DNA from: Candidatus Sacchlamyda saccharinae
GTDB lineage: Bacteria > Chlamydiota > Chlamydiia > Chlamydiales > Rhabdochlamydiaceae
Assembly (NCBI GenBank): GCA_030408505.1
Contig: JAUHQI010000004.1
Location: forward strand, 124,001-188,000
Direction: 5' to 3'
Length of the DNA: 64,000 nt
Position 1 is the stretch's first letter. Every line of letters begins with the position of its first letter. Under the pieces are notes generated by a model that worked only from the letters and a program-made list of their open reading frames with translations, did no database searches and was not told where the DNA came from. Made by a program: the position numbers and the translations under genes. Below are positions 33,556 to 41,114 of the stretch, piece by piece.

Positions 33556-34998
33556 TCAATGGGGACTTTTCTGATCCTGTTTTTTGACCTCTATCAACCA
33601 GTGGGGCTTTCTGTAGGCGTGGATGATGAGCGGTACCGCCGACATGACAACAAGTCCCACGATCAGAAACAGCTCATAAAACAAAAGGCTGCCTACATTG
33701 AGTTGGGCAGGAGGAAAGAAACCAAGTAGAATCACAAACCCAGAGGCGATGACGCCTAAGATAGAGAAAATCCAGATCCCCTTACGGCCGTAAGGCACTT
33801 TATAGGCTCTGGGAATGTGAGGTCTGCTATAGCGAAGGCGAATTGCTGAGACAAACATTAGAATATACATAACGAGGTAAATCTGGGCGCTCATGGCACT
33901 AAGAATCCAGAATGCAGCGCTGATGGAGGGGAGTTGCAAGATGACAAGGGAAGTGACCGAAACAATGACACCCTGAAACCAAAGAAGATTTACTGGAACA
34001 TTGTGTTTATTCAATTTGTGGAAAACTGGAGGCAGGTTGCCGTGACAGGTCGAGGCGTAAAGTCCTTTCACTGGTCCCACAATCCAAGCATTTACTTCTG
34101 CTATGGCTCCAATCACGAGAAGGACGCCGACGATGGGCAAGATCCATCCAATATTATAGAAGGCAAAAAATTGTTTAAAAGCTTCCATGAGTCCTGCGGC
34201 CAAACTAATGTTGTCTTTTGGGATGACAAAGGCGATGGCTAGTGAGCCGAGCATAAATACAGAAAAAGTGATGATTGCAGCGAGGATAATAGATCTCGGG
34301 TAGTTTTTTTGAGGATTTTGTACTTCATTTGCGTAGGCAGATGATACTTCTAGCCCTGTGAAAGCAAGAAAAAGGCCTGCTAAAAAGACAAGATCTCCAA
34401 AGTCTTTGAATTCTGGGATAAGAGATGAGAAAGAGAGATCTGTGTTGATGGGGTTCCCATCAAAAATCCAAAAAAGGCCAAGGGCAATGATTAAAAGGCC
34501 TGGCAAGATCGTTCCCAAGATCACACCGATGGTACTGAACCAGCTCGATGTTTCAATGCCCAAATAGTTTAAAAGTGTCATTCCCCAAAAGCAAACAAGG
34601 ATGATGGCAATTACGAAATACTTGTTTTCTGCTAAGGGAGGATAGAATACGTAAGCAATGGTTGTAGCAACGAAAGAAAGGATTACTGGATACCAAGAGA
34701 CGTTGTGTACCCACTGCATCCAAATAGCAAAAAAGCCCCAGCGGTCTCCTAGTGCCTCTCGGACCCAAACGTAAACCCCGCCTCCTTTAGACCACCCCGT
34801 TGCCAGTTCGGCAGATACGAGAGCACTCGGAATTAAGAAGGTGATGGCGACAACGGCAAAGAGTGTCACTGCCCCAAGGCCATAAGATGCTACAAGGGGA
34901 AGGTTGCGCAAGCTGGCCATGATCGCTACGTTGAGCATGGCGAGAACAAAGACGCTGATTACACGTCGCTTTCCATTACTTTTTGTGGAACCAACCAA
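33556..34998 (-). CDS. Amino-acid permease, APC superfamily (GadC-like)
   Basis: A 480-aa protein with about twelve membrane spans. The first span region (ASLRNLPLVASYGLGAVTLF) and ELATGWSKGGGVYVWVREALG, plus LAFTGLEVSSAYANEVQNPQ, resemble glutamate/GABA-antiporter type APC members. Chlamydiae commonly use such carriers to take amino acids from the host. The last residues are basic and cytosolic. It ends 18 bp from the rarA start. Substrate not predictable from sequence. Confidence 0.9.
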   Translation of the reverse strand: MVGSTKSNGKRRVISVFVLAMLNVAIMASLRNLPLVASYGLGAVTLFAVVAITFLIPSALVSAELATGWSKGGGVYVWVREALGDRWGFFAIWMQWVHNVSWYPVILSFVATTIAYVFYPPLAENKYFVIAIILVCFWGMTLLNYLGIETSSWFSTIGVILGTILPGLLIIALGLFWIFDGNPINTDLSFSSLIPEFKDFGDLVFLAGLFLAFTGLEVSSAYANEVQNPQKNYPRSIILAAIITFSVFMLGSLAIAFVIPKDNISLAAGLMEAFKQFFAFYNIGWILPIVGVLLVIGAIAEVNAWIVGPVKGLYASTCHGNLPPVFHKLNKHNVPVNLLWFQGVIVSVTSLVILQLPSISAAFWILSAMSAQIYLVMYILMFVSAIRLRYSRPHIPRAYKVPYGRKGIWIFSILGVIASGFVILLGFFPPAQLNVGSLLFYELFLIVGLVVMSAVPLIIHAYRKPHWLIEVKKQDQKSPH

Positions 34999-35315
34999 AA
35001 GGACCTCTCTACAAATGATTTAAGCCCGTTGTACAGAAAATCAGAATTCCATGCGAGAAAATTTTTTATCCACTTGCAAACGAGTCCTTTCTGAAATTAT
35101 TCAATCACGCTTGATTGCTAACTCGTTGATTATTAAGTCAGTATAATATTAAAATTTTTTGTTTTTCCTAACCCATTTTGCATGAATCAAGTGGAGGTAA
35201 ACGGCAAAATCATTCGATATAGATAAATCAATCCAGGATATAATGACGATTATAGAGTTAATACATTTCTCTCTCGAGTACCAGTAATAAGGAAGTAATA
35301 AGGAGTGTAAAAACG
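34999..35315. other. Intergenic region with promoter-like elements
   Basis: About 317 bp, AT-rich, between the divergent permease and the polybasic peptide gene. It contains two perfect TATAAT boxes on the plus strand, at 35142-35147 and 35239-35244; neither has a convincing -35 at 17 bases. AAGGAG at 35300-35305 is the ribosome site of the peptide at 35316. No further open frame or RNA gene seen. Confidence 0.4.
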
Positions 35316-35393
35316 ATGTCTCGCAGGCACAGAAGAAGGGTGCAGAGGTCGAAAAAAAGACCGAAGCGCCTACAACACTCGAAAAAACCGTAA
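35316..35393 (+). CDS. 25-residue polybasic peptide
   Basis: A 25-codon frame starting MSRRHRRRVQRSKKRPKRLQ and ending HSKKP. Fifteen of 25 residues are Arg, Lys or His if both histidines are counted. AAGGAG lies 10 bp before the ATG, and a strong intrinsic terminator begins 32 bp after the stop, so it looks like a self-contained transcription unit. It does not match ribosomal L36 or L34 as I know them. DNA or RNA binding is likely from charge; the Hc2 histone gene is less than 1 kb downstream. It could be a protamine-like peptide or a ribosome-associated peptide; both are inference. Confidence 0.55.
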   Translation: MSRRHRRRVQRSKKRPKRLQHSKKP

Positions 35394-35424
35394 ATTTTTG
35401 CAGCCATAAAGAATCTTTCTTTGG

Positions 35425-35455
35425 GGCAAGCTCATCAGAGCTTGCCTTTTTTTTT
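35425..35455 (+). terminator. Strong intrinsic terminator after the polybasic peptide gene
   Basis: GGCAAGCTC, loop ATCA, GAGCTTGCC, then nine T. Perfect 9-bp stem. Confidence 0.93.
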
Positions 35456-35470
35456 ACCTTTTTTCATAAT
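35442..35470 (+). promoter_or_regulatory. Probable promoter of the cyclophilin gene, overlapping the terminator
   Basis: TTGCCT at 35442-35447, 17 bases, CATAAT at 35465-35470. The -35 lies within the 3' arm and T run of the terminator. A start site near 35477 would place the ATG at 35479 at the very 5' end of the RNA and favours the ATG at 35527, which has its own AAGGAG. Confidence 0.5.
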
Positions 35471-35526
35471 CCGTAGGCATGTTAGCTATTCTACTTACCA
35501 TTTTCTTTTGCCAAGGAGCCCTCACT

Positions 35527-36015
35527 ATGAAAGTATCAGAACCCAAATCCGCCATGCAATTTGAAGAGGGGAAAACCTATAAAGCGGTCATTCAGACGGC
35601 AAAAGGGAAAGTGGTTTGTGAGCTTTTTCCAATGAAGGCTCCTCTTTCAGTGACCAATTTTATTAATCTGGCAAAAGCGGGATTCTATGACGGCCTGACC
35701 TTTCATAGAGTTGTTCCAAGTTTTGTTGTCCAAGGGGGAGACCCCGATGGAACAGGGCAAGGGGGACCAGGTTTCACCGTTCCAGCGGAGATCGGACTTC
35801 CCCATACACAAGGGGCACTTGCTTGGGCTCGATTGCCCGATCAAGCCAATCCTGAAAAGCGCTCCAGCGGCTCACAATTCTATATTACTCTCGAAGAAGT
35901 GCCCTATCTGGACGGAGAATACACCGTTTTTGGGCAAACTTTAGAAGGTTTGGATGTAATCAAAAAGATCCAAGTCGGCGACAAAATCGAGAAGATCGAG
36001 ATACAAATTCAGTAA
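35527..36015 (+). CDS. Cyclophilin-type peptidyl-prolyl cis-trans isomerase
   Basis: Catalyses proline isomerisation during folding. From the ATG at 35527 (AAGGAG 8 bp upstream) it is 162 aa; an in-frame ATG at 35479 would add MLAILLTIFFCQGALT, a signal-like start, so an exported form is possible but lacks a ribosome site. The core has FHRVVPSFVVQGGDPDGTGQ, the GPGF and AWARLPDQANPEKRSSGSQF segments and YTVFGQTLEGLDVI, as in bacterial cyclophilins. Complete single domain. Confidence 0.92.
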   Translation: MKVSEPKSAMQFEEGKTYKAVIQTAKGKVVCELFPMKAPLSVTNFINLAKAGFYDGLTFHRVVPSFVVQGGDPDGTGQGGPGFTVPAEIGLPHTQGALAWARLPDQANPEKRSSGSQFYITLEEVPYLDGEYTVFGQTLEGLDVIKKIQVGDKIEKIEIQIQ

Positions 36016-36031
36016 AAGTTAATCCTTTTTC

Positions 36032-36063
36032 TTTCATGGTGTAATTTTTTTTACACCATGAAA
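36032..36063. repeat. 13-bp inverted repeat after the cyclophilin gene
   Basis: TTTCATGGTGTAA, six T, TTACACCATGAAA: a perfect 13-bp stem 17 bp past the cyclophilin stop. No T run follows on either strand, so it is not a textbook intrinsic terminator; an operator or an RNA-stabilising hairpin are alternatives. Confidence 0.55.
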
Positions 36064-36287
36064 AATACTCTCAAAACATATTCTAAAAGCGAAAAAACAC
36101 TTTTGTTTTCTTTTAAAACAATAGGTTTTTAGAAATTTGTTTTCTTTTTAAATAAATATTTATTATATTGGAAATTGTAGGAGACAATGTTGTGGTTTGG
36201 CCCTTGCCATGTGGGCCGGCAAAAAGGAACAAGGTTCTTTTTAGCTAAAAACACAAAACCTATGCATGCAAACAAGGAGGAATTGTC

Positions 36288-36605
36288 ATGGCTAAACGAA
36301 GAAAGAAAGCAGCTAAGAAAGCAACTGCAAGAAAGACAGTTCGCAGAAAAGTTGCAAAAAAAGCTGTTCGCAAAAAAGTTGCGAGAAAAGCTGTACGTAG
36401 AAAAGTTGCAAAAAAAGCTGTTCGCAGAAAAGTTGCAAAAAAAGCTGTTCGCAGAAAAGTTGCAAAAAAAGCTGTTCGCAGAAAAGTTGCTAAAAAAGCT
36501 GTTCGCAGAAAAGTTGCAAAGAAAGCTGTTCGCAGAAAAGTTGCTAAAAAAGCTGTTCGCAGAAAAGTTGCACGAAAAGCTGTTCGCAGAAAAGCAGCAG
36601 CATAA
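36288..36605 (+). CDS. hctB: Histone H1-like protein Hc2
   Basis: Chlamydial DNA-condensing histone that compacts the nucleoid in the infectious form. The 105-aa protein is Lys/Arg/Ala/Val only apart from Met1 and two Thr. It has a 17-residue basic start and then nine tandem 9-residue repeats of the form VRRKVAKKA (residues 18-98) plus a partial copy. ACAAGGAGG precedes the ATG. Hc2 length varies between strains by repeat number, and the 27-bp DNA repeat here would allow that. Two overlapping frames stay open only because the repeat length is a multiple of three. Confidence 0.95.
   Translation: MAKRRKKAAKKATARKTVRRKVAKKAVRKKVARKAVRRKVAKKAVRRKVAKKAVRRKVAKKAVRRKVAKKAVRRKVAKKAVRRKVAKKAVRRKVARKAVRRKAAA
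36339..36581 (+). repeat. Nine 27-bp tandem repeats inside hctB
   Basis: Direct repeats of 27 bp (core GTTCGCAGAAAAGTTGCAAA followed by AAAAGCT) encode the 9-residue Hc2 unit. Copies 3-8 are nearly identical at DNA level, copies 2 and 9 differ by a few bases. Confidence 0.93.
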
Positions 36606-36670
36606 ACTCAATCCTGATGAGTGCTTAAGTAACTACACTAGTAGTGCTTGAGTTGGCTGCAATCTTATAG

Positions 36671-36700
36671 CGAGCAAGTGCAGGACTTGCTCGTTTTTTT
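36671..36700 (+). terminator. Intrinsic terminator of hctB
   Basis: CGAGCAAGT, loop GCAGG, ACTTGCTCG, then seven T. Perfect 9-bp stem, 65 bp past the hctB stop. Confidence 0.92.
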
Positions 36701-36866
36701 GAACCAGGGGTTTTAGAAAGTTTTTGGGGATTTGCGGATCTTTTTCCTTATAAATAGATCTTTTCTCCTCGGAAAGAGCCTTTGGCTATTCCCTTCGTCA
36801 AAAAATCTCATTTCTAAGAAAAACTCCCACACAAATCCCAGAAAACCTTTCTAAAACCCCTGGTTC
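36701..36866. mobile_element. MITE-like element, 166 bp, with 20-bp perfect terminal inverted repeats
   Basis: The left end is GAACCAGGGGTTTTAGAAAG (36701-36720) and its exact reverse complement ends at 36866. Inward from these, TTTTTGGGGATTTG on the left pairs imperfectly with CAAATCCCAGAAAA on the right, extending each arm to about 40 bp. The interior is AT-rich with no coding capacity. The element lies between the hctB terminator and a nitroreductase gene. No clear target-site duplication. Could also act as a long hairpin in RNA. Confidence 0.6.
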
Positions 36867-36890
36867 TATTCGCGGGGGAAATCTAGTAGA

Positions 36891-37469
36891 CTAGGAGGGG
36901 AAGGGGCCAGGGATGGCAAATTCGCTGATAGGTTTGCGGTCAGAGGGCTCTTCCATTTTTTGCAAGGCTTCTGGGAGGGCTTCTTTGGGAGCTGGTTTGC
37001 CGATCGCTGCCATCGCCTCAACAGTATGTCCTTCTGGGATGTTGAGGGCGGATCTTGCTTTTTCATAATCAAAGCCGCTCATTCCGTGCACTACATAGCC
37101 CCGCTCGCTTCCCTCTAGAGCCATGGACATCCAGGCAGCGCCTGTGTCGTAGGTATGGGTAGGGTAGGGTTTGTTGTTTCTCGCATATGTCGTGCGGGAT
37201 ACAAAGAGGATGAGTACAGAGGCATTTTTGCACCAGAGCTTATTGGGTTCTACCAGGAGATCAAAGAGGACTTCCCATTCTGGGGTGTCTCTTTTAGCGT
37301 AAAGGAGTGTCCAAGGTTGCTCATTGTAACTTGAAGGAGCCCATCTAGCCGCCTCAAAAAGGGGCATGAGCTCCTCATCAGTCATGGTCTCTCCGGTCAT
37401 TGAGCGGGGGGACCATCGTTTGGCAAAAAGGGGCTGAATATTGTACGCGGGTTTTCTTTCCATATACAT
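36891..37469 (-). CDS. Nitroreductase-family FMN oxidoreductase
   Basis: A 192-aa protein with the family's FMN site RWSPRSMTGE, then ARWAPSSYNEQPWTLLYA (about residue 40), the central DTGAAWMSMALEGSERGYVVHGMSGF and the C-terminal AMAAIGKP. These are standard nitroreductase positions. It reduces nitro or quinone compounds with NAD(P)H; natural substrate unknown. Length is on the short side of the family but complete. Divergent from proC. Confidence 0.92.
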   Translation of the reverse strand: MYMERKPAYNIQPLFAKRWSPRSMTGETMTDEELMPLFEAARWAPSSYNEQPWTLLYAKRDTPEWEVLFDLLVEPNKLWCKNASVLILFVSRTTYARNNKPYPTHTYDTGAAWMSMALEGSERGYVVHGMSGFDYEKARSALNIPEGHTVEAMAAIGKPAPKEALPEALQKMEEPSDRKPISEFAIPGPFPS

Positions 37470-37552
37470 GGATTCTAACGGTTTGTGATTGTTTTGTGCA
37501 ATAGAACTTGATGGGAAAATCCTATCAGAGGAGAATAAGGTAGGGGGAGGCT

Positions 37553-38299
37553 ATGAGAATCGCGATTATCGGTGTAGGTGTGATGGGAACGGCGTTTGCA
37601 AAAGCGTTCATCGAAAAGGGCTTTGATGTTGTCCTTTGTGACCGGAGTTCTAAGTCGATTAAAGGCGCAGATACTGTTAAGGAGCCAAAAGCTGCTGTAA
37701 AGGATACAGATATCGTACTCATAGCGATAAAGCCCAAAGATTTGAAGGGGTTGGCAGCAGAGCTGGGGGATTTGAAGGGCAAGCTGGTACTGAGTATTCT
37801 TGCAGGGGTCACCGTTGCGAGTTTGAAGAGTTACTTCCCCGGAGCTGAAATTGTACGGAGTATGCCCAATCTGGCCCTCACCTGCAACGAAGCTGTAATC
37901 GCACTTACCGGAGCAGAGGAAGCGAAGGATAGGGTAGAAGAGTTACTTAAGGGGTTGGGTCTCGTTTTTTGGACCGAAGAAAGGCTGATCGATGGGATTA
38001 CTGCTCTCGCCGGTTCAGGGCCGGCTTTTATCATGGCTATCCTCGAAGCTATGGTAGAGAGTGGCATTTTAATGGGGCTGAAAGCTGATAGCGCTTTAAA
38101 ACTTGCTCTTCAAACAATGCGAGGAACAATAGCTCTCATTGAGGAGCATTCAGGGCATCCAGGGGAGTTGAGATGGCAAGTCTCAGCTCCTGCAGGAACA
38201 ACCATTGCTGGTATGAAGGCTTTTGAAGAGAATAGTGTTCGATCAGGTCTCATCGAGACATTTTTGGCCGCATACAACAGGAGTAAAGATCTTTCATGA
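37553..38299 (+). CDS. proC: Pyrroline-5-carboxylate reductase
   Basis: Last step of proline synthesis, NAD(P)H-dependent. The 248-aa protein has the Rossmann GVGVMGTAFAKAF, VLIAIKPKDL, IVRSMPNLALTCNEAV, the C-terminal signature ALAGSGPAFI and SAPAGTTIAGMKAFEENSVR. About 20 residues shorter than E. coli ProC but with all blocks. GGGGGAGG precedes the ATG. It overlaps the next gene by 4 bp (ATGA). Confidence 0.95.
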   Translation: MRIAIIGVGVMGTAFAKAFIEKGFDVVLCDRSSKSIKGADTVKEPKAAVKDTDIVLIAIKPKDLKGLAAELGDLKGKLVLSILAGVTVASLKSYFPGAEIVRSMPNLALTCNEAVIALTGAEEAKDRVEELLKGLGLVFWTEERLIDGITALAGSGPAFIMAILEAMVESGILMGLKADSALKLALQTMRGTIALIEEHSGHPGELRWQVSAPAGTTIAGMKAFEENSVRSGLIETFLAAYNRSKDLS

Positions 38300-39063
38300 A
38301 GATTGTGATTTTAGATAAGAAGGTGCACCGTAATCTACAGCTATTTCGCCACTTGATTCACCGCAATGCGGAAAAAATGCACCGTTTTTTTCGAAGGGCC
38401 CAAAAAACCTACCAGGCCTATGTCAATTGCAAGACTGGAGAGATGCGTTTTGAAGAGAAAAAGAAACTTTCAGACGATTGGAAGCCCATTTTGATCCAAC
38501 TTAGGCCGAGTGAGGAGGGGGGCGCGTTTGAAGTGGAAACCCCTGATGCAAAAGAGGTGTTTCCATGTGAGGACTTTTCAAAAGAGGCTTATGCCCTCTT
38601 TACTAAGACGATGCACATTCTCAACCAAATTGCCTATGACCCCAAGCATAGAAAAAATCCTTTCTTTATTTTGCGCCAAGTAGCGCATGTCGATTTTGTT
38701 TTTTCTGAAGACGAAGAGGGTAGACGCAATTTTGTCCATGAGGCTTGGCACAATGTGGACCGTTCTGAAGCAGAATTTCTTCTGAAGAGGGCAAAGCCTG
38801 GGACCTATCTTTTCCGCAAGGATGAATTTGCCAAAAACTTAGAAGATAGATTCAACGAGGAAGTCACAGATCCCATCACTTGCATCACTTTATGTTTTCG
38901 AGATTTTGATGATAAAATTTGTGAAAAAACTCTCGTTTTTAGAGATGAGAAATGGCAATTTTACAACGATGACATCGCCCTCAAGCAAGAGAGTTTTGAT
39001 ACTGTTAAAGAGCTTCTTGCAACGATGCAAGATCGGTTGAGTGATCCACTATTTGTTGATTAA
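38296..39063 (+). CDS. SH2-like domain protein, 255 aa
   Basis: An N-terminal basic helical part (residues 1-45), a middle region (46-135), and a C-terminal part that resembles an SH2 fold: AWHNVDRSEAEFLLKRAKPG (149-169), then TYLFRKDE with an arginine (R174) at the position of the phosphotyrosine-binding Arg of FLVR motifs, ITCITLCFRDFDDK and KTLVFRDEKWQFYNDD as beta strands, and ESFDTVKELLATM (232-244) matching the F-x-S-(L/V)-x-x-L ending. This is a motif-level reading, not a search. It is translated with proC and its 3' end overlaps the convergent gene by 59 bp. Confidence 0.6.
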   Translation: MKIVILDKKVHRNLQLFRHLIHRNAEKMHRFFRRAQKTYQAYVNCKTGEMRFEEKKKLSDDWKPILIQLRPSEEGGAFEVETPDAKEVFPCEDFSKEAYALFTKTMHILNQIAYDPKHRKNPFFILRQVAHVDFVFSEDEEGRRNFVHEAWHNVDRSEAEFLLKRAKPGTYLFRKDEFAKNLEDRFNEEVTDPITCITLCFRDFDDKICEKTLVFRDEKWQFYNDDIALKQESFDTVKELLATMQDRLSDPLFVD

Positions 39064-39985
39064 TCTCAGCGAGTTTATCGTAGAGTCGTTCTCCCTCTTT
39101 GGCCATTACGCCTTTGGATATGATCGTAGAGATGAGCAGCAATGATACTGCGATCGATCCCATGATCACGAAGAATGGACCGGCTGCTATACCGCCTAAA
39201 AAGACCGACATACTGATGATTGTACACGATAGGGCAAGGATTGCCACTGCATGGACCAATACCTTATTTTTCGCTTGTCTAGAAAGCGATTGGACAAAAA
39301 TCTCAGCCCGCTCCTTGCTAATATTAGTGAGCCCCTTCTTGACTTCTTCGGCGAGACCAGGAGAAATCCGTCTTTTTAAGCTGTCGTATTTGATCTCTAG
39401 AGCCTTTTCGGCGATTCCATCAAAGCGGAGCGCTTTTTCACTTCGGGAAAGATGAGGCCCTGACTTTTCGATAAAGGCATAGATTCTCTTTGCTTCTCCT
39501 TCGTCAAGGGAGAAGAATCGAGATTTTAACCATTCCATGGCTTTAACCGGGTCCCCTTTTCTTTTTTCAATACTACCCAGTAGTAAGATGCCTCTGCGCA
39601 GATGTAAGAATTCAATGCCGGCCTCAAACGTTGCGATCGCAAGAAAAAATACCGACGCTGGAATCATAATCAAAGACAGGATCACGGGAAATGTTTTGAA
39701 GATGGGGAGATGGGTCACATGAAGAGGTCTAACAATTTTTTCTGCGAGGACTGTCCCTTCAATTCCGCCTACAATAGTAAAAACCCCCCAATCGAGGATT
39801 TTTGCAGCAATGCCGATGAATTCGAGCCTTTTCTCCTCGTTTGTGAATAAGTTTCCCCCTTTTTCCACAAGACGGTCAGCAAATGCAACGATACGATCAT
39901 TTTCTTTTTTTCTCTCGCGAGTAAATAGGTCGCTAAAAGAAGAAAATGTCGTTTTATAAGGGTTTGGTATATTTTCTATGCTCAT
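39005..39985 (-). CDS. Hypothetical membrane protein with two hydrophobic hairpins, 326 aa
   Basis: Two paired hydrophobic regions: about residues 62-80 with 92-125, and about 243-263 with 267-292. Between them is a charged helical domain (about 128-240) and at each side a soluble stretch; the end is a Leu-rich amphipathic helix. Two bilobed hydrophobic hairpins resemble chlamydial inclusion-membrane proteins, but no sequence motif proves it. The last 59 bp overlap the SH2-like gene tail to tail. No family recognised. Confidence 0.75.
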   Translation of the reverse strand: MSIENIPNPYKTTFSSFSDLFTRERKKENDRIVAFADRLVEKGGNLFTNEEKRLEFIGIAAKILDWGVFTIVGGIEGTVLAEKIVRPLHVTHLPIFKTFPVILSLIMIPASVFFLAIATFEAGIEFLHLRRGILLLGSIEKRKGDPVKAMEWLKSRFFSLDEGEAKRIYAFIEKSGPHLSRSEKALRFDGIAEKALEIKYDSLKRRISPGLAEEVKKGLTNISKERAEIFVQSLSRQAKNKVLVHAVAILALSCTIISMSVFLGGIAAGPFFVIMGSIAVSLLLISTIISKGVMAKEGERLYDKLAEINQQIVDHSTDLASLQEAL

Positions 39986-40101
39986 AATAAACTATTATAC
40001 CATCGTTAACCAATTCTTAACAACTGGTAGTCAATATTTTACTTGTAGATATTTCTTGAAATTCTCAAAATCGGGGTTTTATAACCAAATGAGGCGATAG
40101 A

Positions 40102-40782
40102 ATGCGTCTAGCCACTCTTCTGACAATAATTTCTTTTAGTTTATTCCCTGCTTTCGGGGCGCAGAAGCGTGTGCCTCATAAGGCGATGGAGTATCACACT
40201 CAAGATTTCTCTCACCTAATTGGGATGCCGGGGTTTGAAGATGATCTCCTTAAAATGCACTTCACTCTCTATAGCGGTTATGTCAAAAACACCAATCTTC
40301 TCATCCAACTGATCCGAGAGTATGCCGTCAATGGGAAAACAGGTGACTATCCATATCAGGCTCTCAAACGCCGATTTGGCTGGGAATTTGATGGGATGCG
40401 CCTTCATGAGCTCTATTTTAGCAATTTAGGAGGTAAAAAGCCCTTAGATCGCTCAACTTCGCTATATAAGCTAATTGAGCGGGATTTTGGGTCCTACGAC
40501 AATTGGATGAAGGATTTTGTGGCCACTGGCATGATGCGGGGCATCGGTTGGGCTATTCTCTATTTTGATCCAAAAGCCGATCGCCTTTTCAATACCTGGA
40601 TCAACGAGCACGATCTTGGCCACCTCGCCGATGGGGCCATCATCCTTGTCATGGATGTCTGGGAGCATGCCTACATGCCTCAATATGGTCTGAACCGGGC
40701 CCAGTACATCGAGGCCTTCTTCAAAAACATCAATTGGGACGAGGTGCAGACTAGGTTTCACCACGCAATTACATCTCGATGA
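40102..40782 (+). CDS. Exported iron/manganese superoxide dismutase
   Basis: Removes superoxide. The 226-aa protein begins with a signal peptide ([20 protein letters not shown]) and has the four metal ligands: H53 in [12 protein letters not shown]102 in [12 protein letters not shown]185 and H189 in DVWEHAY. The Fe/Mn SOD core is complete, although sequence between the second and third ligands is shorter and atypical. Export to the periplasm or beyond is inferred from the signal sequence. It overlaps the next gene by 4 bp (ATGA), so the two are co-translated. Confidence 0.92.
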   Translation: MRLATLLTIISFSLFPAFGAQKRVPHKAMEYHTQDFSHLIGMPGFEDDLLKMHFTLYSGYVKNTNLLIQLIREYAVNGKTGDYPYQALKRRFGWEFDGMRLHELYFSNLGGKKPLDRSTSLYKLIERDFGSYDNWMKDFVATGMMRGIGWAILYFDPKADRLFNTWINEHDLGHLADGAIILVMDVWEHAYMPQYGLNRAQYIEAFFKNINWDEVQTRFHHAITSR

Positions 40783-41114
40783 AAGATGAAGAAAAAAAGC
40801 TTCTTGCCCAATGCCAGGTCCAAGCCTACAAAGCGAGTGGAAAAGGGGGGCAACATGTCCAAAAAACAGATACAGCAGTCCGTCTAATTCATATCCCTAC
40901 GGGCATCAGAGTCACTTCTCAAAAAGAGCGCTCCCAATATCTAAACAAGAAAAATTGCCTAGAAAAGCTTCAGAAAAAGCTCCTAGCCCGCTCGAAGAAG
41001 CGGAAAAAGCGAGTTCCGACCAAAAAGTCCAGATCTGTCCGCGAAAAAGAGCTCCAGGAGAAAAAGCTCCATTCCAAGCAAAAGAGGCTCCGCAAACCAA
41101 TTGAATTAGACTAA
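40779..41114 (+). CDS. arfB: GGQ release-factor-like protein (ArfB/YaeJ type)
   Basis: A 111-aa peptide-release factor domain. It shows [20 protein letters not shown] with the GGQ at residues 23-25, [16 protein letters not shown], and a strongly basic C-terminal tail ([16 protein letters not shown] and beyond). ArfB-type proteins free ribosomes stalled without a stop codon, using the basic tail in the empty mRNA channel. The tail length is consistent with that. It is coupled to superoxide dismutase by an ATGA overlap, and its stop overlaps the convergent hemW by 4 bp. Confidence 0.85.
   Translation: MKDEEKKLLAQCQVQAYKASGKGGQHVQKTDTAVRLIHIPTGIRVTSQKERSQYLNKKNCLEKLQKKLLARSKKRKKRVPTKKSRSVREKELQEKKLHSKQKRLRKPIELD

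Noticed and set aside
32532-33587. Frames of 67-135 codons overlapping rarA on both strands
   Set aside because: All are inside rarA, whose AAA+ motifs are intact; composition (Arg/Ser/Pro-rich) is typical of shadows.
36339-36581. CRISPR array
   Set aside because: The 27-bp units are direct in-frame coding repeats of hctB without spacers.
36129-36611. 160-codon reverse frame with repeated NFSANSFFC
   Set aside because: It is the antisense reading of the 27-bp hctB repeats; composition and lack of a ribosome site mark it as a shadow.
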